From Candidatus Izemoplasma sp. (GTDB taxonomy: Bacteria; Bacillota_I; Bacilli_A; Izemoplasmatales; Izemoplasmataceae), in the NCBI GenBank assembly GCA_029939945.1, contig JAOZRX010000001.1:1-43383 (forward strand): a stretch of DNA of 43,383 nucleotides. Reading direction: 5' to 3'. Position 1 is the stretch's first letter. The number at the start of each line of letters is the position of its first letter. Below the pieces are notes generated by a model. The model saw nothing but the letters and a program-made list of their open reading frames with translations. It was not told the DNA's origin and ran no database searches. Of the stretch, positions 26,570-35,204 are shown one piece after another. The translations under genes and the position numbers were made by a program.

Positions 26570-27055
26570 ATGTTTAATGCTGCTGTAATTGTATGTAGTG
26601 ACAAAGGAGCTAAAGGGCTTAGAGTGGACACATCTGGAGAATACATTAAGGAATTTCTAACTGATAAAAAATTTGAAGTTTTAGAGAAAGTTATAATTAC
26701 AGACGATTTAGACACTATAAAAAACAAATTACTATATTATACTGATGAAATAGAAGTAGATTTAATTATTACAACAGGAGGTACTGGGTTTTCTCCTAGA
26801 GATAATACTCCTGAAGCAACAAAAGAAGTAATAATGAGAGAAGTTCCTGGGATTGGAGAAATGCTTCGAGCAGAGAGTTATAAAATTACACCAAGAGCAT
26901 ATCTATCTAGAGGAATTTCGGGAATAAGAAATAGAACATTAATAATAAATTTACCAGGTAGTTTAAATGCAGTAAAAGAAAATCTCTCATTCTTAGGAGA
27001 TGTATTAAATCACGGATTAAAGATATTAAAACTTGTAGATACAGAATGCGGATAA
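26570..27055 (+). CDS. mogA: Molybdopterin adenylyltransferase MogA/MoaB
   Basis: SDKGAKGLRVDTSGEYI, TTGGTGFSPRDNTPEATKEV, LPGSLNAVKENL. Confidence 0.9.
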   Translation: MFNAAVIVCSDKGAKGLRVDTSGEYIKEFLTDKKFEVLEKVIITDDLDTIKNKLLYYTDEIEVDLIITTGGTGFSPRDNTPEATKEVIMREVPGIGEMLRAESYKITPRAYLSRGISGIRNRTLIINLPGSLNAVKENLSFLGDVLNHGLKILKLVDTECG

Positions 27056-27056
27056 T

Positions 27057-27082
27057 AAAAAAACGACTTAGGTCGTTTTTTA
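27057..27082. terminator. Bidirectional terminator between convergent moa/mog and fdh operons
   Basis: AAAAAACGAC...GTCGTTTTTT hairpin. Confidence 0.7.
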
Positions 27083-27565
27083 TTTATCTGAGCATTCTAT
27101 TATTAATTCATCAAGTTGCGTAATGGTTACTGCATTATAAACTTTCCCGTCTATTGTAATATTAGGAGCTGCATCACAATTCCCAATACATTTAACTGGA
27201 ACAATAGTAAATTGACCATCACTAGTAGTTTCTCCTTCTCTAATACCTAATTTATGTTCTAAATGTTTTAACAGTTTGCCACTTCCATTAAGGTGACAAG
27301 TTGTTCCGGTACACACACCAATATGGTGTAATCCAGTTGGATTAGTGTGAAACATTGAATAGAAAGAAGCTACTCCATTAATTTCTGCATTTGAAATTTT
27401 TAGTTTCTTTGAAATCAGATTTTGAACTTCAATCGGTATATATCCATACATATTTTCTGCTTCATGTAAAATTGGAATTAATGGACCTTTAATATTTTGG
27501 AAACTATCAATTATAAGTTCAAACTTCTCTAAGTTTATTTTTTCTCTTTGACTCATCATATTCAC
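27080..27565 (-). CDS. NuoE-like [2Fe-2S] subunit of NAD-linked formate dehydrogenase
   Basis: VCTGTTCH...CIGNCDAAPNITIDG; downstream of NuoF-like and FDH subunits. Confidence 0.87.
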   Translation of the reverse strand: MNMMSQREKINLEKFELIIDSFQNIKGPLIPILHEAENMYGYIPIEVQNLISKKLKISNAEINGVASFYSMFHTNPTGLHHIGVCTGTTCHLNGSGKLLKHLEHKLGIREGETTSDGQFTIVPVKCIGNCDAAPNITIDGKVYNAVTITQLDELIIECSDK

Positions 27566-28914
27566 TCCTTTTTAATTCTGTCTTGATGCGTATAAATATT
27601 TAATTTTTTCTCTCGAGCAAACCCAATAATAGTTACACCTAATTTATCTGCTAATTTAACTGCGAGAGAAGTAGGCGCACTTCTGGATACTATCAAACTA
27701 ATATTTATTAAAGCTGATTTAAGTAAAATGTCTGATGATATTCTTCCGCTTGTAATGATATAAATATCATCTCTTTTAATGTTATTCTTAAGTAAGTATC
27801 CAACAACTTTATCAACTGCGTTATGTCTTCCGATATCTTCAAATAACAGTTTCTCATCATCGTATAATACTTCAACACTATGAACTCCACCGGTTTCTCT
27901 AAATAAAATCGATTTTTTGTTAAGCGTTTGAACTTCATTTAAAATTTCCTTTAGTTCGAATTTGTAATTTGTTTTAACAAATGGGAGATCTTCATCTTTC
28001 ATTTTTACTAATTGAGCATTACTACAAGCAGTGGACAAAATGTTCAATCTTTGAGTATTATTAGTTTCTATTTGTTTCTTAACTATTATATCACTTCGAT
28101 GATTTTCTAGGTCTAAATTAAAACTAATAATATCTGTTAAATTACTTATGACAAACTCACTGAACAAATATCCAATTATTAGAAATTCGATATTTTCAGG
28201 AGTCATCATCATTGTCGAATAATGATTATCATTAACATATATTGATAATGGATATTCAGTGATTACCTTATCTTTAATATAAAATATTTCTTTTCCTATT
28301 ACTTTTTGAACATCTAGAATATGATAATTCGAAGTAATATTTAAATAATCATCGTATAAATCAGATTCTTTATTTATATTCTTAAACATATCCATTTTTT
28401 GTTGATAAAAACTAACTTTCTGCTCACTTATATATTCCGTATTTAATTGTTTGACCAACCTTTGAAAACCATACGTTTTACCATTTAAAAACGTTTCTAT
28501 TTTTGGGATTATATCTTTACTATAAACTGCATTGAAAGGTTCAATGAAGTTATTGTATTTAGCGACATATGCATCATGTCCTTTTGTTAAACTAATCATA
28601 TAATTAATAAAATCAAAATTAATAAATGCCATATCACAAGCTATACAATAGTTGTATCTATTACTCGAATGAACTAGACCTGAATGTAGCCCAATTATCG
28701 GAGTATTTCCAGTTAAGATATCACTTACTACTTTTACATTCAGGGATTTGTAATGATCGGGATTGTTACTAACGACGATTACTTCTTTAAATTGTGTAAG
28801 TAGTTTTTCTATTTGTTGGTGAACTAAGAAACTATCACCAATTTTGATGAATTCCTTATTATACTTCATCCTTGAGGAGTTACCTCCTGCTAAAATAATT
28901 GCTGAGACATTCAT
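27562..28914 (-). CDS. MobA-FdhD fusion: molybdenum cofactor guanylyltransferase plus FDH accessory sulfurtransferase
   Basis: MobA part SAIILAGGNSSRMKYNKEF, VVSDILTGNTPIIGLHSGL, CDMAFIN; FdhD part FRETGGVHSVEVLYDDEKLLFEDIGRHNAVDKVVGYLL, ITSGRISSDILLKSA, SRSAPTSLAVKLA. M at 28914 preferred over 28941. Confidence 0.9.
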   Translation of the reverse strand: MNVSAIILAGGNSSRMKYNKEFIKIGDSFLVHQQIEKLLTQFKEVIVVSNNPDHYKSLNVKVVSDILTGNTPIIGLHSGLVHSSNRYNYCIACDMAFINFDFINYMISLTKGHDAYVAKYNNFIEPFNAVYSKDIIPKIETFLNGKTYGFQRLVKQLNTEYISEQKVSFYQQKMDMFKNINKESDLYDDYLNITSNYHILDVQKVIGKEIFYIKDKVITEYPLSIYVNDNHYSTMMMTPENIEFLIIGYLFSEFVISNLTDIISFNLDLENHRSDIIVKKQIETNNTQRLNILSTACSNAQLVKMKDEDLPFVKTNYKFELKEILNEVQTLNKKSILFRETGGVHSVEVLYDDEKLLFEDIGRHNAVDKVVGYLLKNNIKRDDIYIITSGRISSDILLKSALINISLIVSRSAPTSLAVKLADKLGVTIIGFAREKKLNIYTHQDRIKKE

Positions 28915-28916
28915 TG

Positions 28917-31601
28917 TTAGACTTTCTCTACTATTTCGCAAGCCGCAACTTTTAATTCTGGGATATCACAAGTTGCGTCTAGTTCAGTATTAGTTAACAT
29001 ATTTGCTCCATCAGCAAAGTGGAAAGGCATGAATACAGTTAAATCACCGATTTTATCTGTGATATGAACTTCAGCCACTGTTTCTCCACGACGTGATTTT
29101 ACAATTACTTCTTGCATATCATGTAGATTATATTTATCTGCTGTAAATTGGTTTATTTCAATGAAGTTTACAGGAACTATTTCATTAATCTCATTATTTT
29201 TACCTGTCATAGTTTTGGTATGGAAATGATAAAGAACTCTACCTGTTGTTAATGTTAATGGGAACGCTTTATCAGGTAATTCTCTTGCTCCCAAATAATC
29301 AACTGGAGTAAATAATCCAAGTCCTCTACTGAATTTATCTTTATGTAAGAATTTAGTTCCAGGATGATCTTTTCCAAAAACTGGCCATTGTAATCCAATT
29401 TCATTAATTCTTTCAAAATCAATTCCAGAATATATTGGTGCCACACTAGCGAGTTCATCCATAATTTCTGAAGGATGATTAAACTTTTGAGGGTATTCAA
29501 GTAATGTCATTAATTCTTGAATAATTACCCAGTCAGGTTTAGAATCTCCAATTGGGTCAATTGCTTTTCTAACACGTTGAACACGTCTTTCAGTATTTGT
29601 GAATGTTCCATCTTTTTCAGCATAAGTTGATGCAGGTAAAACAACATCTGCATATTCAGCAGTTTCTGTCATAAAAATATCTTGAACAACTAAAAAATCT
29701 ATTTTATCCATTGATTCTCTGACATGAGTAATATCAGGATCACTTACGATTGGATTTTCACCCATTATGAATAAGAATTTAATTAAGTTATTATAAGCGC
29801 CATTAATAATATGAGGCAAACTTAATCCAACTTTATTACTTAATTTTGCTCCCCATGCTTTTTCAAACTTATTGTGTATTTCAGGGATATGAACTTTTTG
29901 GTAACCAGGATATACATCAGGCAATCCACCAACATCACATGCTCCTTGAACATTATTTTGTCCTCGTAAAGGATTAATTCCTGTTGATTCTTTACCAACA
30001 CTTCCTGTCATCATTGCTAAGTTAGCAACACTCTTGACATGGTTTGTGCCGTTTGAGTGTTGAGTTATACCCATAGCATAGTATATACCTGCTTTTTTTC
30101 CTGCAGCATAAATACGAGCTGCTTTTATAATTCCTTCTTTAGTACATCCACAAATTTCTGCGGATCTTTCTGGTGGATATTGTTTAATGACTTCAATCAT
30201 TTCATCAAAACCTTCAGTACGGGTTTTGATGAAATCCTCATCATATAGTTTTTCGTTATAAATTACATTCATCATCCCGTTTAATAATGCAACATTAGTA
30301 CCCGGTTTAATTTGAACAAACACTTCAGCTTCATCAGCTAAATCAATTCTTCTTGGTTCAGCAACAATTATTTTTGCTCCGTTTTTTCTTGCTTGTCTCA
30401 TGAAATTACCGATAACTGGATGAGTTTCAGTAGTATTAGAACCAATAACGAAGATAACATCATGATGTTTAACTTCTTCAATACTATTTGTCATTGCACC
30501 GCTTCCTAATGTAGTAGCGAGTCCAGCAACAGTAGAAGCATGACAAAGTCTAGCACAGTGATCGACATTATTTGTACCGATAACCGCTCTAATAAATTTT
30601 TGGAATAAATAGTTTTCTTCATTAGTACATTTAGCACTAGCAAGTCCAGCGAAAGCACTAGGTCCGAATGCTCTTTTTGTTTCATTTATCTTATTAACAA
30701 TAACTTCATAAGCTTCTTGCCAAGAAGCTTCTACAAAAATACCATCTTTTTTAATAAGTGGTGTTTTTAATCTATCTGGATGATTTATATATCTAAAAGC
30801 AAATTTTCCTTTAACACATAATAATCCTTCATTAGGTGTTGTATCAATCGGATCTATTCTAACTACTGTATCTCCTTTTAAAACAACGTTAAATTGACAA
30901 CCAACTCCACAATAAGGACATGTAGTTTTAACTTTACGAGTTTCTTTCATTCTGAATTTTACTTTACTCTTTTCAACAATTGCTCCTGTAGGACAAACAC
31001 TAACGCAATTTCCACAGCTAACGCACATTGAATAATCCATTCCCTTATCAAAAGCAAAGGATACATAAGTGTCTTTACCACGTTCATTGAAACTTAAAGC
31101 ACCTACTCCAACTAACTTGTCACATACATTTACACATTTACCACATAATATACATTTGCTTGGATCAATATAGAAAAACTTATTTGAATAATCAATTTCA
31201 AAGTCTCTTACTTTGATATCATATTCTTTTTCGCTAGGAACATCATAGTAATACATGTAGTCTTGAAGTTTACAATCTCCATCAGCATCACAAACTACAC
31301 AATCATTAGGGTGACTTGCCCAAGTAAGTTTTAAAACTTCTCTTCTTGCTTCTAAGACCTTATCATTTTTTGTTTGAATTTCAACACCTTCACTCGGTAT
31401 TAAAGTACATGAAGTCATTAATTTATTTGAATTGCTTGCTTCAACTAAACACATACGACATGCTGCTTCACCAGCAAATCGATCATCATGACAAAATGTA
31501 GGGATAAAAATATCATTCTTCTTACAGACATCTAATACAGTTTCATTCTCTTTAGCACTATATTCAATTCCATCAATTTTAAACTTAATTAGTTTTTTCA
31601 T
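28917..31601 (-). CDS. Formate dehydrogenase catalytic subunit, NuoG-like N-terminus, Cys-type
   Basis: 2Fe-2S, His/Cys and 2x[4Fe-4S] motifs, then CPYCGVGCQF, NNVDHCARLCHASTVAGL (Cys at the Sec/Cys position), RGQNNVQGACDVGGLPDVYPGY, TNTERRVQRV. Confidence 0.92.
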   Translation of the reverse strand: MKKLIKFKIDGIEYSAKENETVLDVCKKNDIFIPTFCHDDRFAGEAACRMCLVEASNSNKLMTSCTLIPSEGVEIQTKNDKVLEARREVLKLTWASHPNDCVVCDADGDCKLQDYMYYYDVPSEKEYDIKVRDFEIDYSNKFFYIDPSKCILCGKCVNVCDKLVGVGALSFNERGKDTYVSFAFDKGMDYSMCVSCGNCVSVCPTGAIVEKSKVKFRMKETRKVKTTCPYCGVGCQFNVVLKGDTVVRIDPIDTTPNEGLLCVKGKFAFRYINHPDRLKTPLIKKDGIFVEASWQEAYEVIVNKINETKRAFGPSAFAGLASAKCTNEENYLFQKFIRAVIGTNNVDHCARLCHASTVAGLATTLGSGAMTNSIEEVKHHDVIFVIGSNTTETHPVIGNFMRQARKNGAKIIVAEPRRIDLADEAEVFVQIKPGTNVALLNGMMNVIYNEKLYDEDFIKTRTEGFDEMIEVIKQYPPERSAEICGCTKEGIIKAARIYAAGKKAGIYYAMGITQHSNGTNHVKSVANLAMMTGSVGKESTGINPLRGQNNVQGACDVGGLPDVYPGYQKVHIPEIHNKFEKAWGAKLSNKVGLSLPHIINGAYNNLIKFLFIMGENPIVSDPDITHVRESMDKIDFLVVQDIFMTETAEYADVVLPASTYAEKDGTFTNTERRVQRVRKAIDPIGDSKPDWVIIQELMTLLEYPQKFNHPSEIMDELASVAPIYSGIDFERINEIGLQWPVFGKDHPGTKFLHKDKFSRGLGLFTPVDYLGARELPDKAFPLTLTTGRVLYHFHTKTMTGKNNEINEIVPVNFIEINQFTADKYNLHDMQEVIVKSRRGETVAEVHITDKIGDLTVFMPFHFADGANMLTNTELDATCDIPELKVAACEIVEKV

Positions 31602-31603
31602 CT

Positions 31604-32980
31604 TTATTCCCCTCCTTTAACGGGCATACTACATACACCAGTTTTACATGTTTTATGTTCAATATGATCTATAAATTCATCATAAAAATGTGTTAAAGCA
31701 GAAAAGATTGGAGCAGGGGCAGCCTGCCCTAATCCACATAAGGATGTTGTTGAAACCATTTTCGATAAATGTTTTATTTTTTCTAAGTCTTCTAATGAGG
31801 ATTTACCTTTAGTAATATCATCTAACATATTATATAAGATAGTTGTACCCTCTCTACAAGGGGTACATTTACCACAAGATTCTTCAGCATTGAATTTCAT
31901 GAAGTGTTTAATAGTATCAATTATACAGTCATTTTGATCAGCAATAATAATTCCGCCTGAACCCATTATTGATCCTAGTTCCACAAGACTATCAAAATCA
32001 ATTATTGTATCTAGATGATCTTTTGTTAGAACACCACCACTTGGTCCACCAGTGAAAGCAGCTTTAAACGTACTGCCTTCAGACATTCCGCCACCTATTT
32101 TATATATTACATCATATAGCGTTATTCCCATTGGAACTTCGAAAATACCCTTATTCTTAGTTTTTCCAGATAAAGAAAATACCTTTGTTCCAGTTGATTT
32201 TTCTGTACCAATTTTACTATACCATTCTCCACCATTAAGGATGATTGAAGAAACGTTAGCTATTGTTTCAACATTGTTAATAATAGTAGGTTGCGCGAAT
32301 AATCCTATTTGCGCAGGGAAAGGAGGCTTGTTTCTACTAAGTCCTCGTTTTCCTTCTATTGATTCCATTAATGCAGTTTCTTCACCACAAATAAAAGCAC
32401 CTGCACCTAATCTAATTTCTATATTAAAACTAAAATCTGTATCAAATATATTATCTCCTAATATCTTAAGTTCTAAAGCGTCATCAATTGCTTTTTGAAG
32501 TCTTGATGCAGCAAGAGGGTATTCAGCTCTAACATAAATATAACCTTTAGATGCTCCAATAGCGTAGCCAGCAATCATCATTCCTTCAATATTGTTATGG
32601 GGATCTCCTTCTAAAATATGGCGATCCATAAAAGTACCCGGTTCACCTTCGTCTGCATTGCAAATAACATACTTATCATCTGACTCATATCCTAAGGCAA
32701 ACTTCCATTTCAAACCTGTTGGGAAACCTACTCCACCACGTCCTCTGAGTTTAGAAATAGTTATTTCATTAATAACTTCTTTTGGGCTCATTGTAAGTGC
32801 TTTTGATATTCCTTGATATCCATCATTTGCAATATATTCTAAAATACTTTCAGGATCAATTACCTGATAGTTTTTTAGCACTATTCTTTGCTCTAAGGGA
32901 TGAACATTCTTTGCTGCAACAAATTTTGGGTTGTTTTCTAGGAAGTCTTTTTTTATTTGATTTAATAGTATTTGATTCAT
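31604..32980 (-). CDS. NuoF-like FMN/NAD subunit of formate dehydrogenase
   Basis: RGRGGVGFPTGLKW, GAGAFICGEETALMESIEG, ESCGKCTPCREG, TSLCGLGQAAP; RBS GAGGAGG. Confidence 0.92.
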   Translation of the reverse strand: MNQILLNQIKKDFLENNPKFVAAKNVHPLEQRIVLKNYQVIDPESILEYIANDGYQGISKALTMSPKEVINEITISKLRGRGGVGFPTGLKWKFALGYESDDKYVICNADEGEPGTFMDRHILEGDPHNNIEGMMIAGYAIGASKGYIYVRAEYPLAASRLQKAIDDALELKILGDNIFDTDFSFNIEIRLGAGAFICGEETALMESIEGKRGLSRNKPPFPAQIGLFAQPTIINNVETIANVSSIILNGGEWYSKIGTEKSTGTKVFSLSGKTKNKGIFEVPMGITLYDVIYKIGGGMSEGSTFKAAFTGGPSGGVLTKDHLDTIIDFDSLVELGSIMGSGGIIIADQNDCIIDTIKHFMKFNAEESCGKCTPCREGTTILYNMLDDITKGKSSLEDLEKIKHLSKMVSTTSLCGLGQAAPAPIFSALTHFYDEFIDHIEHKTCKTGVCSMPVKGGE

Positions 32981-33204
32981 ATGGTCCTCCTCATGAAAAT
33001 TAATAAATATGTAAGCGAATACAATTTATATTAATTATATCACAATGTGAATTGAATAGATAAGTTTCTCCGGAATTTCTAATTAATATCAAGTTTCTTC
33101 AAAGTATAAATAAATAATTGAACAATTAGGAGAAAAACAACATAATCCTTTACTTTTTCTCTATATGTGGTACACTTAATTGCTTTGTGGTAATAGGAGG
33201 AAAT

Positions 33205-34818
33205 ATGTTATACAAAAATAAACAAATTGAAAAATCATTAACGGAAATGGGTTTTGAAGAATTTACGGAAATTCAAGCAAAGACAATTCCACTACTTAAC
33301 GAAGGAAAAGATGTAATTGGGCACTCTCAGACTGGTACTGGGAAGACAGCTGCATTCACTATTCCAATACTAGAAAATCTTAATTATGAAAATAATTTAA
33401 TCCAAGCGATTATTTTATGTCCTACCAGAGAACTTGCAGTACAAGTAAAACGCGAAATCGATAAAATTGGTAAATACATTCAAAAATTAAAAACAGTTTG
33501 TGTTTACGGTGGCGAACCTATATCTAAACAAATTCATGCTTTAAAGCGAAAACCACAAATCATTATAGGTACTCCTGGAAGAACTATCGATCATATTAAT
33601 CGAAAGTTAATTAAGCTGCAAAACGTTAAATTTGTAATATTAGATGAAGGCGACGAAATGTTGAAAATGGGATTCAAAGAAGACATCGAAACAATTTTAG
33701 ACGCAACTAACGCGACTCATCAAACAATGATATTTAGTGCAACAATGCCAAAGACAATTCAAAACATTGCTAAAAGATATATGAATGATCCTGTTCATGT
33801 AACTGTAGTAACTGGAGAAGAAGCTAATAAAGACATTACGCAATACTATTATACTGTTAATGAAAAGAATAAACTTGAAGCAGTTTCAAGATTACTTCAT
33901 GTTTATAATCCTAAATTAACATTAATATTTTGTAACACTAAAAGAAAAGTAGATGATGTTACAAGAGAATTAATAAAAAAAGGATACAACGTTGATAAGA
34001 TTCATGGTGAATTACCTCAAACAGCACGTTTAGACGTGCTTAACAAATTCCACCATGAAGTATTAGAAATCCTTGTAGCAACTGATGTTGCCGCACGTGG
34101 ATTAGATATTAAAAACGTTGGAGTTGTAATTAACTATGATGTACCTGAAAAAGCAGAGTATTATGTTCATAGAATTGGCCGTACAGGTAGAATAGGAAAC
34201 AAAGGATATGCCTTTGCTTTAGTAAATAGAAAAGACATGGGAAGATTAGAACAAGTCATGAGATTTACTAAACAAACAATTAAGAAAAGAAATATTCCTA
34301 CTCCAGAAAAAGTAATCAAAGTAAAACAAGAAAAAGAACTAGAAGAAATTATGGACATTGTAAATAACCAATCTACAAATAGACAAGTAGACCTTGCACA
34401 AAAATTACTTGAAGGAAATGAACCTTTGAAAATTGTTTGTGCATTACTAAGCAAAATAGAGAAAAAAGATACTTCAGGTAGAGTCTTTGGAGATATTAAT
34501 GAAAATATTTCAAAAGGTTCAAATAGAAGAAGTGGTGGAAGAAACGATCGTTCTTCAAGTAGAAGAAATGATGGTGACATGGTAAGATTCCATATTAATA
34601 TTGGTACAGGACTTGGACTATCTCCGAAAAAACTTGCTGAGTTTATTGGTGAGAAAACTAAGTTAAGAAACCAACAAATTAAGGATATTACTATTAGACA
34701 TGCATTCTCTTTCTTCACTGTTAATAAAAAACATGAAAAAATGGTTATGAAGACTTTATCTAACTTTACTTATCAAGGAAAAAGAACTTCAATTCAACGT
34801 GCAAAAGAAAAACAATAA
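33205..34818 (+). CDS. DEAD-box RNA helicase with C-terminal DbpA-type RNA-binding domain
   Basis: GHSQTGTGKTAAF, PTRELAVQ, TPGRTIDH, DEGDEM, SATMP, RGLDIKNV, HRIGRTGR; C-terminal VRFHINIGTGLGLSPKKLAEFI. ATG at 33205 after TAGGAGG. Confidence 0.93.
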   Translation: MLYKNKQIEKSLTEMGFEEFTEIQAKTIPLLNEGKDVIGHSQTGTGKTAAFTIPILENLNYENNLIQAIILCPTRELAVQVKREIDKIGKYIQKLKTVCVYGGEPISKQIHALKRKPQIIIGTPGRTIDHINRKLIKLQNVKFVILDEGDEMLKMGFKEDIETILDATNATHQTMIFSATMPKTIQNIAKRYMNDPVHVTVVTGEEANKDITQYYYTVNEKNKLEAVSRLLHVYNPKLTLIFCNTKRKVDDVTRELIKKGYNVDKIHGELPQTARLDVLNKFHHEVLEILVATDVAARGLDIKNVGVVINYDVPEKAEYYVHRIGRTGRIGNKGYAFALVNRKDMGRLEQVMRFTKQTIKKRNIPTPEKVIKVKQEKELEEIMDIVNNQSTNRQVDLAQKLLEGNEPLKIVCALLSKIEKKDTSGRVFGDINENISKGSNRRSGGRNDRSSSRRNDGDMVRFHINIGTGLGLSPKKLAEFIGEKTKLRNQQIKDITIRHAFSFFTVNKKHEKMVMKTLSNFTYQGKRTSIQRAKEKQ

Positions 34819-34824
34819 CAGTAC

Positions 34825-34855
34825 AAAAAGATAATCAACTGATTATCTTTTTTTT
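34825..34855 (+). terminator. Intrinsic terminator
   Basis: AAAAAGATAATC-AACT-GATTATCTTTTTTTT. Confidence 0.8.
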
Positions 34856-34971
34856 GTTTTATTAAATAATTGTATATTTTATAAATAAGCATTTTATCTT
34901 AATTAGAAATATGAGTAAATTATAGCATACTATTGCTAATTTAATATAAAATATATGTGGCAGGTGATATT

Positions 34972-35199
34972 ATGAAAAAAATGATATCCTTAACTGATTC
35001 AATCTATTCTATTGTAAAAGATTATGAAGAAGTTATTGAGGTAATGGAAATCCTAGGATTCGAAGGTATGACTAATAAAAAAACTATTAGCACAGTTGGT
35101 AGAATTATGACCTTGGAAAAAGGAGCTAAATTTAAAAACATTGATATAAATATAATAAAGGATGAATTTGAGAAACATGGATTCATTGTAAAGGAGTAA
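34972..35199 (+). CDS. DUF1858-domain small protein
   Basis: LTDSIYSIVKDYEEVIEVMEILGFEGMTN; upstream of DUF438 gene. Confidence 0.75.
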   Translation: MKKMISLTDSIYSIVKDYEEVIEVMEILGFEGMTNKKTISTVGRIMTLEKGAKFKNIDINIIKDEFEKHGFIVKE

Positions 35200-35204
35200 T
35201 AGTT

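Noticed and set aside
29255-29500. 81 aa same-strand alternative-frame ORF inside the FDH gene
   Set aside because: Out-of-frame reading of a strongly supported CDS.
28917-31601. Possible selenocysteine (in-frame TGA) in the FDH catalytic subunit
   Set aside because: Frame is continuous and the active-site position reads Cys (RLCHAS); no need for SECIS.
32052-32498. 148 aa plus-strand ORF
   Set aside because: Antisense to the NuoF-like FDH subunit; translation has no family resemblance.
34167-34718. 183 aa minus-strand ORF
   Set aside because: Fully antisense to the DEAD-box helicase gene, low-complexity Ser/Phe/Leu composition typical of shadow ORFs, no RBS support.
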